Assembly (NCBI RefSeq): GCF_017313105.1
Contig: NZ_JAFLND010000002.1
Location: 731,920 to 795,919, forward strand
Reading direction: 5' to 3'
Length of the DNA stretch: 64,000 nt
Source of the DNA: [Muricauda] lutisoli (nom. illeg.)
GTDB lineage: Bacteria; Bacteroidota; Bacteroidia; Flavobacteriales; Flavobacteriaceae
Shown here: in pieces, positions 35,323 through 46,182 of the stretch
Layout: each line of letters begins with the position of its first letter
How positions within the stretch are numbered: position 1 is the first letter of the stretch
Notes under the pieces: generated by a model
The model's database searches: none
Told to the model about the DNA's origin: nothing
What the model saw: only the letters and a program-made list of their open reading frames with translations
Made by a program: the position numbers and the translations under genes

Positions 35323-36747
35323 TTAAAAATCCCGATAATCCCCGGCCAAATATTTGTTGGCTTTTTCTTCCTTGAACTGAGCGGTTTCTGCATCCCAATG
35401 CAAGGTTTCACCAGGGAACCTTCCGGCAATCGTTCCCAACAAAATGGTTTCGGTCAATCTGGCCGCATAATCAAAAGGAGCGGTGGTAGTGTCCTTGCCC
35501 AAACAAGCGTCCACAAACTGGTGGTAGTGCTTTGGTCCTTCGGTCGCATAGTTTCGGATGGGTTCTCCCAAATTGTGTTCTTCGGAAACCTTGGCAATTT
35601 CTTTGGATATGTCCACATATTTCCCTCTTCGTATCTTCTTCGGTAATTGCATAAAATGGGGTAGGAGCAAACGTCCTTTGGTACCTACGAACATAGCGCC
35701 CTGTTCCGGTAATTCGTTTTCTGCGGCTACACCGGCATCCAAGGAAATGCTGTTTTCATCAGTTTTCTTATTTGTGTTTTTGTCCTTTTTCATTTCCATT
35801 CCCGGTAACATTAAGTCTTCGTGCATCTCGGGAGCGCCGGGGCCATCGTACCAAATCCATTTAAGTGATTTGTCGGTATATTTTGTTCCGGGGAACTCGT
35901 AAGTAACAGTATTCTTTTCGGGGAACCCAAATCCGTTTGTGGGTCGGCACTCCGTCATAATGGTTCTGGGCACATCCAGCTCCAAAGCATTGTAGGGTGT
36001 ATCAAAAATATGGACTCCCATATCGCCCAAAGTGCCACAGCCGTAATCCATGAGTTTCCTCCAGTTTCCGGGATGGTACATATCTTTTTTATAAGGACGT
36101 TTTTTGGAGGTGCCCAGCCAAAGGTTCCAATCCAATTGGTCCGGAACGGAATCCTCACCTTCTGGCAATGGACCATCATACCCCCAGTTTTTGGGAGACC
36201 AGGCATGTACCGTGTGCACCTTTCCAATAATCCCGGATTGAATCAAAAGTGTGGCCAATTTGTAATCATAAAATGAGTGAACCTGTATCCCCATTTGAGT
36301 GACCAAGCCTTTTTCGGCAGCTATTTTTTTCATCTCCCTGGATTCGGAAACATAGTGGGTCAATGGTTTTTGACAGTACACAGGTTTGTCCATGTTCATT
36401 GCCATTAATGAAGCGGGTGCATGTGTATGGTCTGGTGTTGAGACAATTACCGCATCTATTTCATCGCCCATTTCTTCCAACATGGCACGATAATCAAAAA
36501 AGATACGTGCGCCTGGGTGCATTTTATGTGCTGCTGATAGATTGATGGCATCAACATCACAGAGTCCCACTACTTCCACTGCCCCGTGTGATGAAACTGC
36601 TTTTAAGTCCTCCATTCCCATATTACCGACTCCAATGTGGGCCGTTCTAAGTTTGTCTTTTGGGAATCCTGCCTTTAAAATGGAGGGTGCCAGCATAATG
36701 CCGAGCGCACCTACACTACTTTTTTTGATAAATTCTCTTTTGTTCAT
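35323..36747 (-). CDS. Gfo/Idh/MocA-family oxidoreductase (exported type)
   Basis: NAD(P)-dependent oxidoreductase of 474 residues. A Tat-like leader (KREFIKKSSVGALGIMLAP, only one Arg) precedes a Rossmann domain with HIGVGNMGMEDL and TPDHTHA. The usual EKP motif is replaced by QKP (Lys127 in CQKPLTHY). Relatives oxidise or reduce sugars, inositols or 3-keto-glycosides. It lies 11 bp after the DUF1080 gene, and that pairing is typical of 3-keto-disaccharide metabolism. It has a paralog at 51453. Confidence 0.9.
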   Translation of the reverse strand: MNKREFIKKSSVGALGIMLAPSILKAGFPKDKLRTAHIGVGNMGMEDLKAVSSHGAVEVVGLCDVDAINLSAAHKMHPGARIFFDYRAMLEEMGDEIDAVIVSTPDHTHAPASLMAMNMDKPVYCQKPLTHYVSESREMKKIAAEKGLVTQMGIQVHSFYDYKLATLLIQSGIIGKVHTVHAWSPKNWGYDGPLPEGEDSVPDQLDWNLWLGTSKKRPYKKDMYHPGNWRKLMDYGCGTLGDMGVHIFDTPYNALELDVPRTIMTECRPTNGFGFPEKNTVTYEFPGTKYTDKSLKWIWYDGPGAPEMHEDLMLPGMEMKKDKNTNKKTDENSISLDAGVAAENELPEQGAMFVGTKGRLLLPHFMQLPKKIRRGKYVDISKEIAKVSEEHNLGEPIRNYATEGPKHYHQFVDACLGKDTTTAPFDYAARLTETILLGTIAGRFPGETLHWDAETAQFKEEKANKYLAGDYRDF

Positions 36748-36758
36748 GGTCTGGAAGG

Positions 36759-37547
36759 TTATAGTTTTTTAATTTTTATGTTTCTGAACCAAATTGGGCT
36801 CGCATGATCTTGCAAGGCAATGTAGCCTGTTTTGTATTTTCCGTAATCGGGGGCATTGTCCCATTTTCCTGAATTTTTTTTGGCTTTCCAATCGTCGGAC
36901 CATGGCACAAATTCCAATAATTTTTTGCCGTTTAGCCAGTGCTCTACCTTTTCGGGAGTGAACACAATTTTAGAGGAATTCCATTCACCAACGGGATTTA
37001 ATTGTTTTTGCGAATCGTCCGCAACGTGCATGGCATAATCGGCACCTGTTTTCTGCCAATCTTGAAGCAATTCCGGGTGCTCGGCACCAAACTGTGAATT
37101 GTAGCCCACTAAATCGTGGATGTCCGCGTAGTTCTCATCATCGATGATTTGATATTCCGGAGCCACTTCAGGCGGACCGTCATAACCTTCTTTCACATGG
37201 TAAAAAATGCCACTATTGGCTCCTTCAGGTATTTTCCATTCCAGATAGAGCTCAAAATTATCGAACTCTTCGGCTCCATAAATAATGTCTTTCCCCCCGG
37301 TATAATTCTGTTCCAGTCCTAATTCTGTATCAAAAGTGAGGATACTGTCTTTTATGGTCCATCCAGGAGGGAGCGAATCCATATTGTACCCGCGCCATCC
37401 CTCCAAACTGGTTCCATCAAAAAGATAGGTCCATTCAGATGTTTTTTGTTCGGGCGGGGCCGTTGTTGCTTCTGTTTTTTTGTTTGATTGGTCTTTACAA
37501 GCGGCAATCATTAAAAGTAAGATTGCAAGCTTAAAAAATTTGAGCAT
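36759..37547 (-). CDS. DUF1080 lipoprotein (3-keto-disaccharide hydrolase-like)
   Basis: A 262-residue lipoprotein with lipobox MIAAC (Cys17). The DUF1080 (concanavalin-like) domain runs from WTYLFDGTSLEGWRGYN to the C-terminal PIWFRNIKIKKL. Relatives hydrolyse 3-keto-glucosides or act on keto sugars. As first gene of the operon, with an oxidoreductase next, it probably works in the periplasm or outer membrane on glycosides. Enzyme activity is inferred from the family. Confidence 0.88.
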   Translation of the reverse strand: MLKFFKLAILLLMIAACKDQSNKKTEATTAPPEQKTSEWTYLFDGTSLEGWRGYNMDSLPPGWTIKDSILTFDTELGLEQNYTGGKDIIYGAEEFDNFELYLEWKIPEGANSGIFYHVKEGYDGPPEVAPEYQIIDDENYADIHDLVGYNSQFGAEHPELLQDWQKTGADYAMHVADDSQKQLNPVGEWNSSKIVFTPEKVEHWLNGKKLLEFVPWSDDWKAKKNSGKWDNAPDYGKYKTGYIALQDHASPIWFRNIKIKKL

Positions 37548-37654
37548 GGTTTAGGTTTTGATTTTTATATGCTGGGTTAAAGTACAAAATATTGGGTAAC
37601 TTTTTTTGCGCCTTTTTCACTACATTTAAGGCAGACTAACTCAACACTTTTAAA

Positions 37655-40600
37655 ATGAAGACTTGCTTTTTCAAATTTGGTATGCTTTTGCTTACCGCAA
37701 CCTTATTTATCACCCCAATGCATTCCCAGCGCAGGAACAAAAAACAAAGCGCACCTGAATATCCCGAAGAACTTTACTCGAGCTTGGAATACCGATTGAT
37801 CGGCCCTTTTCGCGGAGGACGTTCCGGAACGGTTGCCGGAGTTTCTGGAGAACCGAACTTATTTTATTTCGGTGCCACAGGAGGAGGTGTTTGGAGAACT
37901 AAGGATGGAGGTCGTTCCTGGGAAAACATTTCGGACGGTTACTTTGGCGGCAGTATTGGTGCCGTTGAGGTAGCGCAAAGCGACCATAATGTGATTTATG
38001 TAGGTGGTGGTGAGCAGACCGTTCGTGGAAATGTCTCTTCAGGATATGGAGTTTGGAAGACCGAAGATGCCGGTAAAACCTGGACATCTTTGGGCTTGGA
38101 TAAAAGCCGTCATATTTCCCGAATGAGAATCCATCCCAAGGACCATAATATAGTCTACGCCGCGGTAATGGGAAACCTGTACAAACCAACCACCGAGAGA
38201 GGTGTCTATAAAAGTACAGATGGTGGCAAAACATGGAAAAAAGTACTTTATGCCAACGATATGGCAGGGGCTGTTGATCTTACTTTTGACCCCAACAACC
38301 CTAGAATATTATATGCATCAACATGGAGAGTACAACGTACACCTTATAGCTTAAGCAGCGGTGGCGAAGGTTCCGCGCTATGGAAAAGTACCGATAGCGG
38401 GGAAACTTGGACGGAAATTTCCAACAACGAAGGTTTTCCGACCGATACAATAGGTATTATAGGTGTGACCGTTTCGCCTCAAAACAGTAATAGAGTTTGG
38501 GCGATGGTGGAGAACAAGGACAAAGGTGGTTTGTACCGCTCGGAAGATGCAGGTAAAACGTGGTCTTTGGTTAATAGTGATAGAAGTTTGAGACAACGTG
38601 CTTGGTATTACACAAGGGTTTATGCCGATACCAATGATGAAGACATCGTATATGTTTTGAATGTGCGTTACCATAAAAGTACCGATGGGGGAAAAACCTT
38701 TGAATCCAACAATGCTCCGCATGGTGATCACCATGACCTTTGGATTGCTCCAGAAGATTCCAACCGTATGATCATGGCCGATGATGGTGGAGCTCAGGTA
38801 AGTTACGATGGTGGAGAAACCTGGAGCACCTATCACAATCAGCCCACTGCACAGTTTTACAGGGTGACTACGGACAATGCATTCCCATATCGAATTTATG
38901 TGGCACAGCAGGATAACTCAACGGTAAGAATCAACTATAGAAGCGATGACGGTTCCATAGGAGAGGATGATTGGGAATCTACAGCAGGAGGTGAGTCTGC
39001 TCATATTGCCGTAGACCCGACCAACGACGATATTGTATATGGTGGTAGCTATGGTGGATTTCTTACTCGTATAAACCATGCTAAAAATACCAGAAGAGCC
39101 ATAAATGTTTGGCCAGATAACCCTATGGGTTATGGTGCTGAGGGAATGAAGTATCGTTTTCAGTGGAACTACCCTATTATGTTCAGCAAGCACGATCCTA
39201 AAAAACTATACACCTTCTCCAACCATGTTCACATGACGACGAATGAAGGTCAAAGTTGGGAATTGTTGAGCGGTGACCTCACTAGGAACGACCCTTCAAA
39301 ATTGGTATCCAGTGGAGGACCCATTACCCAAGATAATACCAGTGTGGAATATTACTGCACCATTTTTGCAGCCAACGAAAGCCCCTTAAAAGAAGGGTTG
39401 CTTTGGGTAGGCAGTGACGACGGACTTATCCACGTGACCAAAGATGGAGGCCAAACTTGGGAAAACGTGACTCCTCCGAACATGCCCGAGTGGAACATGA
39501 TCAATAGTATTGAGCCCTCTGCTTTTGATGAAGGTACTTGCTACGTTGCCGCTACACGCTATAAACTGGGCGATTTTGCACCATATCTTTACAAAACCAC
39601 TGATTATGGTAAAACTTGGACCAAAATCACCAACGGAATAGAAGATGAACACTTTACCCGTGTGGTCCGTGAAGACCCAAAAAGAAAAGGCTTATTGTAT
39701 GCGGGAACCGAGACAGGCATGTACATCTCCTTTAACGATGGTGCCGATTGGGAAAAGTTTCAATTGAACTTGCCCATAGTACCTATTACTGATCTAGCCA
39801 TTAAAGACGATAACTTAATCGTGGCAACCCAAGGTAGAAGTGTTTGGGTGATTGATGACCTTACCGTTCTACATCAATTGGATGAAGCAAAGAAATCCGC
39901 AGATGCCATTTTGTACAAGCCAAGAGATAGCTATAGAACCAAAGGTAGAGCTGCAAGCAGACCATCCAAAACAGAAGGTGAAAACCTGGCCAATGGAGTA
40001 ATTACCCATTTTTACTTGAAAGATTTCTCCGAAAAAGATAGTGTCGCATTGACCTATACCAAAATGAACGGGGATACCTTGGCTACCTACAGTACTTATG
40101 CTGAGGAAAAAGACAAAAAGTTGGATGCAAAAAAAGGAGGCAACACCTATGTTTGGAATACACGAGGTAAAGGAGCTGAATTGTTGAAGGGTATGATTCT
40201 TTGGGGGGCCAACTTAAATGGGCCAAAAGCAGTACCGGGAACATACAAAGTTACATTGAACGTAAATGGTGAGACCCAAACGGAAAACTTTACCATTCTT
40301 CCCGATCCTAGAGCCGAGGTAACGGTGGCCGATATGCAAAAACAATACGATTTCATCACCGAAGTGAACGAAACCGTGGACAAGGCACATCAATCCATCA
40401 AAAAGATTAGAGTCATTAATGGCAAGTTGGATGAATTCATCAAAAAGTATAAAGATGATGAAGCAATAAAAGCTTTGGTGGATAAGGCCAAAAAGATGAA
40501 AGAAGAGTTTGGGGCAATCGAAAAGGAACTCTATCAAACCAAGAACAGAAGTCGTCAGGACCCATTGAACTTCCCCATCAAGTTGACCAATAAATTAGCG

Positions 40601-40789
40601 CATTTGAACAGTTTGGTCTCTTTTGATGATTTTCCTCCAACAGAGCAGGATATCGCTGTTAAAAATGAGATGTCAGGAAAAATAAACGCGCAATTGAATG
40701 CTTTTGATACCTTGGTCGATAAGGAGATTTCGGCTTTCAACGAAGAATTCAATCAGCTTAAACTGGATTATTTGAGTATTGAAGAATAG
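37655..40789 (+). CDS. Secreted VPS10/BNR-repeat propeller protein, copy 1
   Basis: A 1,044-residue exported protein (signal peptide ends PMHSQ). Multiple BNR/Asp-box repeats (RTKDGGRSW, KTEDAGKTW, KSTDGGKTW and others) fill residues ~60-760 and indicate sortilin/VPS10-like propellers. A C-terminal part (about 800-1044) carries a beta domain and charged helices (KIRVINGKLDEFIKKYKDD) near the end. Such proteins are often annotated as glycosyl hydrolases, but no catalytic glycosidase signature is visible. It is a tandem paralog of the next gene, separated by 76 bp with a terminator-like hairpin. Confidence 0.9.
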   Translation: MKTCFFKFGMLLLTATLFITPMHSQRRNKKQSAPEYPEELYSSLEYRLIGPFRGGRSGTVAGVSGEPNLFYFGATGGGVWRTKDGGRSWENISDGYFGGSIGAVEVAQSDHNVIYVGGGEQTVRGNVSSGYGVWKTEDAGKTWTSLGLDKSRHISRMRIHPKDHNIVYAAVMGNLYKPTTERGVYKSTDGGKTWKKVLYANDMAGAVDLTFDPNNPRILYASTWRVQRTPYSLSSGGEGSALWKSTDSGETWTEISNNEGFPTDTIGIIGVTVSPQNSNRVWAMVENKDKGGLYRSEDAGKTWSLVNSDRSLRQRAWYYTRVYADTNDEDIVYVLNVRYHKSTDGGKTFESNNAPHGDHHDLWIAPEDSNRMIMADDGGAQVSYDGGETWSTYHNQPTAQFYRVTTDNAFPYRIYVAQQDNSTVRINYRSDDGSIGEDDWESTAGGESAHIAVDPTNDDIVYGGSYGGFLTRINHAKNTRRAINVWPDNPMGYGAEGMKYRFQWNYPIMFSKHDPKKLYTFSNHVHMTTNEGQSWELLSGDLTRNDPSKLVSSGGPITQDNTSVEYYCTIFAANESPLKEGLLWVGSDDGLIHVTKDGGQTWENVTPPNMPEWNMINSIEPSAFDEGTCYVAATRYKLGDFAPYLYKTTDYGKTWTKITNGIEDEHFTRVVREDPKRKGLLYAGTETGMYISFNDGADWEKFQLNLPIVPITDLAIKDDNLIVATQGRSVWVIDDLTVLHQLDEAKKSADAILYKPRDSYRTKGRAASRPSKTEGENLANGVITHFYLKDFSEKDSVALTYTKMNGDTLATYSTYAEEKDKKLDAKKGGNTYVWNTRGKGAELLKGMILWGANLNGPKAVPGTYKVTLNVNGETQTENFTILPDPRAEVTVADMQKQYDFITEVNETVDKAHQSIKKIRVINGKLDEFIKKYKDDEAIKALVDKAKKMKEEFGAIEKELYQTKNRSRQDPLNFPIKLTNKLAHLNSLVSFDDFPPTEQDIAVKNEMSGKINAQLNAFDTLVDKEISAFNEEFNQLKLDYLSIEE

Positions 40790-40795
40790 ATAAAA

Positions 40796-40824
40796 AGGCC
40801 CTTATGTTTTTCATAGGGGCTTTT
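40796..40824 (+). terminator. Terminator hairpin between the BNR paralogs
   Basis: An 11-bp stem (40796-40806 with 40812-40822, two G-T pairs) encloses five T and runs into a T tract. It should reduce read-through from copy 1 to copy 2. Confidence 0.65.
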
Positions 40825-40865
40825 ATTTTCAGATGATATGACTTCTTAAAAAACCAACCAAAACC

Positions 40866-43800
40866 ATGAAAAAAGGACTTCTTTTTTTGGTAAGTGCAAT
40901 TTTTGGAACACTCACTTTTGCACAGACCGCCAACGATTATTTTGAACCGATGAAATTTAGGAACATTGGCCCTTTTAGGGGTGGGCGTTCCGTAACCGCA
41001 AGTGGCGTAGTGGGGGACCCCTTGACCTATTATATGGGCACAACGGGAGGTGGTCTTTGGAAAACGACCAATGCTGGAGGCCTTTGGGAAAATATCTCTG
41101 ATCGATTTTTTGAAATGGGTTCCGTGGGAGCGGTTGCCGTATCGCGATCCAATTCAAATATTGTGTATTGTGGAATGGGGGAACATGCACCAAGAGGTGT
41201 AATGACTTCCTATGGTGACGGTATGTACAAATCCAACGATGCAGGGAAGACATGGATCAAGTTGGGCCTAGAAAAAACGCAGCATATTTCGCGGATCATT
41301 GTCCACCCGACCGATCCAGATATTGTTTACGTGGCAGCTCAAGGAGCATTGTACGCTCCAAATAAGGAAAGAGGGGTTTACCGTACCATGGATGGAGGAA
41401 AAACATGGGAGAAGATTCTTTATGTGGACGAAGGCACTGGTGCAGCGGAGCTTTCCATGGATGCCAACAACCCTTTGGTATTGTATGCGGCCATGTGGGA
41501 GCATCAGCGTAAACCCAATAAAGTGATCAGCGGGGGACCTGGAAGCGGTTTGTACAAAAGTACCGACGGCGGGAACACCTGGAAAGAGATGACCGAAGGT
41601 CTTCCAACAGAAAAAGGGAAAATGGCCATATCTGTGAGCCCTGCCAATTCGGATAAGGTGTATGCTTTGATCGAAAGTGACTCCAACCAAGATAAAGGAG
41701 GTCTGTTCGTCTCGAACAATGCCGGGGAAAGCTGGCAGATGGTAAGTGGAGATAACCGGTTGGTACAACGCGCTTGGTACTATATCGAGGTTTTTACGGA
41801 TCCAAACAACGAAAACACGGTGTATGTGTTGAGTGCACCCATGCTGCGTTCGGAAGATGGAGGCAAAACCTGGGAAACCATTTCCGTGCCCCATGGAGAC
41901 ACCCATGATCTTTGGTTTAATCCGGAGGATTCAAAAAACATGGTCATGGCCAATGATGGTGGAGCTACAATCACTTTTGATTACGGGAAAACCTGGACAC
42001 CATTGGACAATATGCCTACGGCACAATTTTACCGTATTAATACGGACAACCTTTTTCCCTACAATATTTATGGAGGTCAGCAGGACAATACTTCGGTCAA
42101 AATCGCAAGTCTATCTGTGGGCCGATGGAGTATCGGAAGAGAAGACTGGCACTATTCCGCTGGGGGTGAAAGTGCCTTTTTGGGCTTTGACCCGGACAAT
42201 CCCCGCTATGTAATGGGCGGAAGTTATTTGGGAACCATTGAACTATTGGACATGGAGTCTAAAATGTCCAGCAATGTGATGGCGGCACCTATCCAATATC
42301 TAGGACGTGATGCCCGTGATATGAAATACCTATACAACTGGAATGCACCCATAATTTGGTCCAAGCACGAGCCCGGAACTTTTTATCATGGAGCACAGTT
42401 GGTCCTCCGAACCAGGGATAACGGTGTAACTTGGGAAGAAATATCCGCAGACCTTACCCGAGACCAAGACGAATTACAAGGGAAAGGCGGCGGACCATAC
42501 ACCAACGAGGCAGTAGGAGCGGAGAACTATGGAACTTTGGCCTACATTATAGAATCACCACATGAAGCAGGTGTTTTGATCACAGGCAGTGATGACGGGT
42601 TGGTGCACATTACCAAAAACGGTGGTGAATCTTGGGAAGATATTACTCCAAAGGGGTTAAAGGAATGTTTGGTGAACGCCATTGAGGTATCCCCCCATGA
42701 TCCAGGAACCATATACATTGCCACCACTCGATATAAGTTCAACGATTATACCCCCGCATTATATAAGAGTACGGACTATGGAAAAAGTTGGACAAACATT
42801 AGCGAAGGAATCCCTTATGGGGCCTTTACCCGTGTAGTCCGTGAAGATCAGGAACAAAAAGGCTTGTTGTACGCGGGCACCGAGAAAGGACTTTATGTGT
42901 CGTGGAACGAGGGTAAAAACTGGGAGCCGTTGCAATTGAATTTGCCCAAAACACCGATTACCGATTTAAAAGTGCACAAAGGAGACCTAATTGTGGCGAC
43001 ATCAGGAAGGAGTTTTTGGATCCTGGATAACATTACAACGCTGTCCCAGTACAAAGGGTCTGCAAATGAGCTAAAACTATATCAACCTGAAGATGCCATT
43101 CACGCCAATTGGGGTAGCCCAATGAGCCGTAATTCCAAAGATCTGGATGGCACTAATCCTTATGAGGGAGTGAATCCTGCCAACGGCATGGTAATCTATT
43201 ATGATCTTCCAGAAAAAATGGATTCCAGTGAAGTGACCATGGAGATTTTGGACGGACAGGGCAAAGTAGTTCGCAGCTTTACTTCCAAAAAAGATGAAAG
43301 TTATATTCCGCACAATGGGGGAGGGGCGCCACCAAAACCTGTTTTGGGAACAGATAAAGGACTGAACCGTTTTGTTTGGGATTTAAAGACTCCGATTGTT
43401 CCAGGTGTACCGGGAGTCTATATCGAGGCCAATTTTACAGGACATAAAGTGCCACCAGGGAATTACACCATCAATTTGAAAGCCGGAGATAAAACAGTCT
43501 CAACCCAAGGAACTATTGTACCAGCACCAAACACCGATATTTCCCAAAAAAGGTTTGAAGACTACCACGCCATTATGACGGATTTCGAGACCAAGTTGAC
43601 GGACATGCACAACAAAGTGAACAAATTGAAAAAAGTGCAAGACCAGTTGGAGCAGCTTTTGAAGGATCTGGACCAGGAGCAACTTAAAAAAGAAGGCCAG
43701 GCATTGCTCGATAAATTAAAGGATTGGGACGGAGAAATGGTTCAACGCAAATCACAAGCGTATGACGATGTGGAGAACTTCCCCAACAAGTTTACCGCAG

Positions 43801-43991
43801 AATATCTGTTTGTAATGAACCATAGCGACAGTGCATTGCCACAAATCAACCAACCATCAAAAGACAGAAAAGCGGAACTGGAAGCACAATGGGTCGGATT
43901 AAAGCAACGTGCGGAGATCTTAATGAATACAGAAATCCCTAATTTTAACACCAAACTTTGGGAGAATGGCATTGGTGCCATTCGTATGTAA
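40866..43991 (+). CDS. Secreted VPS10/BNR-repeat propeller protein, copy 2
   Basis: A 1,041-residue exported protein (signal peptide ends LTFAQ). It parallels copy 1 in order and motifs: [17 protein letters not shown] matches [17 protein letters not shown] of copy 1, and Asp boxes include [18 protein letters not shown] and KSTDGGNTW. The C-terminal coiled-coil stretch (about residues 900-975) is rich in Lys, Gln and Leu. The two copies are clearly diverged, so the duplication is not recent. hemJ follows 18 bp downstream. Confidence 0.9.
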   Translation: MKKGLLFLVSAIFGTLTFAQTANDYFEPMKFRNIGPFRGGRSVTASGVVGDPLTYYMGTTGGGLWKTTNAGGLWENISDRFFEMGSVGAVAVSRSNSNIVYCGMGEHAPRGVMTSYGDGMYKSNDAGKTWIKLGLEKTQHISRIIVHPTDPDIVYVAAQGALYAPNKERGVYRTMDGGKTWEKILYVDEGTGAAELSMDANNPLVLYAAMWEHQRKPNKVISGGPGSGLYKSTDGGNTWKEMTEGLPTEKGKMAISVSPANSDKVYALIESDSNQDKGGLFVSNNAGESWQMVSGDNRLVQRAWYYIEVFTDPNNENTVYVLSAPMLRSEDGGKTWETISVPHGDTHDLWFNPEDSKNMVMANDGGATITFDYGKTWTPLDNMPTAQFYRINTDNLFPYNIYGGQQDNTSVKIASLSVGRWSIGREDWHYSAGGESAFLGFDPDNPRYVMGGSYLGTIELLDMESKMSSNVMAAPIQYLGRDARDMKYLYNWNAPIIWSKHEPGTFYHGAQLVLRTRDNGVTWEEISADLTRDQDELQGKGGGPYTNEAVGAENYGTLAYIIESPHEAGVLITGSDDGLVHITKNGGESWEDITPKGLKECLVNAIEVSPHDPGTIYIATTRYKFNDYTPALYKSTDYGKSWTNISEGIPYGAFTRVVREDQEQKGLLYAGTEKGLYVSWNEGKNWEPLQLNLPKTPITDLKVHKGDLIVATSGRSFWILDNITTLSQYKGSANELKLYQPEDAIHANWGSPMSRNSKDLDGTNPYEGVNPANGMVIYYDLPEKMDSSEVTMEILDGQGKVVRSFTSKKDESYIPHNGGGAPPKPVLGTDKGLNRFVWDLKTPIVPGVPGVYIEANFTGHKVPPGNYTINLKAGDKTVSTQGTIVPAPNTDISQKRFEDYHAIMTDFETKLTDMHNKVNKLKKVQDQLEQLLKDLDQEQLKKEGQALLDKLKDWDGEMVQRKSQAYDDVENFPNKFTAEYLFVMNHSDSALPQINQPSKDRKAELEAQWVGLKQRAEILMNTEIPNFNTKLWENGIGAIRM

Positions 43992-44009
43992 TATTTAAAA
44001 GCTGGACAA

Positions 44010-44555
44010 TTGCTATATCCCTATATAAAATCGCTGCATCTCATATTTGTGGTAACCTGGTTTGCGGGTTTGTTCTACATCCCCAGACTCTTTATCTACC
44101 ACATTGAAGCTTCGCAAAAACCATCGCCCGATAAGGAAATACTATCCGATCAACTAAAGTTGATGACCAAACGATTATGGTATATCATCACTTGGCCGTC
44201 GGCAGTTTTGTGCACGCTTACGGCGATTTGGTTGTTGATCTTAATGCCAGCATGGTTGCAACAACCTTGGATGCACGTAAAACTGGCTTTTGTGCTTTTA
44301 CTTTTTGTGTACCATTTTAAATGCCATCAAATATTTAAGCAGTTACAGCGCGATGAGGTCAAATACACTTCAAAATTTATGCGGATGTGGAACGAGGTGG
44401 CCACTATTATCCTTTTTGCGGTCGTTTTTTTGGTGGTTCTAAAAAGTGCCTTCAATTGGATCTATGGCATAGTGGGCATGATTGTGCTTATGGTGCTACT
44501 GATGCTCGGCATTCGATGGTATAAAAAAGTACGGGACAGGAACCCCAATGCGTAG
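44010..44555 (+). CDS. hemJ: HemJ-type protoporphyrinogen IX oxidase (CopD/UPF0093 family)
   Basis: Integral membrane protein of 181 residues that oxidises protoporphyrinogen IX in bacteria lacking HemG and HemY. The N-terminal helix holds LHLIFVVTWFAGLFYIPRLF with the conserved heme-ligand histidine (about residue 10). Four to five hydrophobic helices follow, and NEVATIILF is conserved. The start is a TTG at 44010, 18 bp after the propeller gene. With hemA-F and hemH elsewhere in the window it completes the late steps of aerobic heme synthesis. Confidence 0.9.
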   Translation: MLYPYIKSLHLIFVVTWFAGLFYIPRLFIYHIEASQKPSPDKEILSDQLKLMTKRLWYIITWPSAVLCTLTAIWLLILMPAWLQQPWMHVKLAFVLLLFVYHFKCHQIFKQLQRDEVKYTSKFMRMWNEVATIILFAVVFLVVLKSAFNWIYGIVGMIVLMVLLMLGIRWYKKVRDRNPNA

Positions 44556-44685
44556 CAAGTCCGAATTACGGCCCAAGTTCAATAATCGGGAAAATGGTCG
44601 CATTTTTTTGGGTTTGAAGTCGACTCCTGTACGTGTACTTTATTTGGCTCGATAATTGCTAAATTTAACATTAAATCAAACGATC

Positions 44686-46140
44686 TTGCTAAGAAAACTC
44701 TCCTTACGGTCGCGCATATTCATTGCCATGATTACCTTGGTAGTGTTGGCTTCCGTATTGATTGCAGGGGTCACTGTTTATCAATATAAGGAGCAGGGGA
44801 ACGATTATCACAAAGAAAGGTTGGAGCGAAAGGAGGAACAGTTGATGAAGAGCATTAATTACACGCTCAAAGAGACTACCTACCCAATTACGACCGAAAA
44901 CCTCCATCTGATCTTCAGCGAAGAGATCTATGAGATAGCCAATATCCAGAATGTTAATTTCAATATTTACGACCTCGAGGGCAATTTGATCAAAAGTTCA
45001 AGGCCTACCTTTGAATCCAATACCATAGCGACTTGTCTTGATGCCGAAGTGCTGAATTTTCTAAGAGAAAGTGGCGAAACCAGGTTTATTGAGGAAAAAA
45101 GGGCGGCAGGAGACAACTATCAGGCTACCTATAGGTACATCTACGACCTCAAGTTTAAGCCCATCGGCATTATGAACCTTCCTTATTTTGAAGATAACAC
45201 GTTCAACAATATGGAGTTGAAGGAGTTTCTTTTCAGATTGGGGATGGTGTACCTTTTAATGCTTATAGTTGCCATTATCTTAGCTTATTTCATTTCAAAA
45301 TACATTACAAGATCGCTTCAGACCATATCCGACAAGATCAACCGGACCAACTTGACCCATCAAAATGAAAAAATATACCTGGAAAGTCCAGGTGAGGAAA
45401 TTGCCAAATTGGTGGACTCTTACAACCGGATGATCGATGAATTGGAAGAAAGCGCTGTAAAACTGGCGCGAAGCGAACGGGAACAGGCATGGCGCGAAAT
45501 GGCAAAACAGGTTGCCCACGAAATCAAAAACCCATTGACCCCATTGCGCCTTTCCGTACAAAGTTTTGAGCGCAAGTTCGACCCGAACGACCCCGACATA
45601 CAGAAAAAGGTGAAAGAGTTCTCCAAAACCTTGATTCAGCAAATTGATACCATGAGCAACATTGCCACCGCCTTCTCCAGTTTTGCAGATATGCCAGCGC
45701 AACAGAACGAGACCTTGAACGTGGTAAAAGTGGTAAAGCTGGCACTGGAAATTTTTAATGAGGATTACATTCATTTTATAGCCGACGAGGAAGAAATCAT
45801 AGCCAAACTAGATCGCACACAATTGATCCGCGTTATCACCAACTTGGTTAAGAACGCCATTCAGGCCGTTCCAGATGTGGAATCGCCCAGGATTCTGGTA
45901 ACGGTTGCCACGGTGGGCGAGCATGTAAAAATCTCCATAGCGGATAACGGTCTTGGTATTGCCGATGAATATAAGCATCGTATTTTTGAGCCCAAGTTCA
46001 CCACTAAATCCAGCGGAACGGGATTGGGCTTGGGCATGGTAAAGAACATTGTGGAAAACTATGGGGGAACCATTAACTTTACCTCAAAAGTGGGCAAGGG
46101 AACCGTGTTTACCATAGAGTTTCCCAAGGAACATAAATAA
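44686..46140 (+). CDS. Membrane sensor histidine kinase
   Basis: A 484-residue two-component kinase. Start chosen at TTG 44686 (MLRKLSLRSRIFIAMITL); an earlier TTG at 44656 is possible. One membrane segment near the start, a periplasmic sensing region of about 160 residues and a second segment (VYLLMLIVAIILAYF) lead to a HAMP linker. The H-box is KQVAHEIKNPLTPLRLS, the N-box is NLVKNAIQAV, and the G-boxes are DNGLGI and GTGLGLGMVKNI. No cognate regulator is adjacent, so the partner is unknown. Confidence 0.92.
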   Translation: MLRKLSLRSRIFIAMITLVVLASVLIAGVTVYQYKEQGNDYHKERLERKEEQLMKSINYTLKETTYPITTENLHLIFSEEIYEIANIQNVNFNIYDLEGNLIKSSRPTFESNTIATCLDAEVLNFLRESGETRFIEEKRAAGDNYQATYRYIYDLKFKPIGIMNLPYFEDNTFNNMELKEFLFRLGMVYLLMLIVAIILAYFISKYITRSLQTISDKINRTNLTHQNEKIYLESPGEEIAKLVDSYNRMIDELEESAVKLARSEREQAWREMAKQVAHEIKNPLTPLRLSVQSFERKFDPNDPDIQKKVKEFSKTLIQQIDTMSNIATAFSSFADMPAQQNETLNVVKVVKLALEIFNEDYIHFIADEEEIIAKLDRTQLIRVITNLVKNAIQAVPDVESPRILVTVATVGEHVKISIADNGLGIADEYKHRIFEPKFTTKSSGTGLGLGMVKNIVENYGGTINFTSKVGKGTVFTIEFPKEHK

Positions 46141-46182
46141 TAATGGCGGACATGTTATAGACCGTCTCAAACATCAGTATAT

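Noticed and set aside
37655..43991. Glycosyl hydrolase function for the BNR propeller pair
   Set aside because: Such names come from propeller similarity. No catalytic glycosidase signature is visible.
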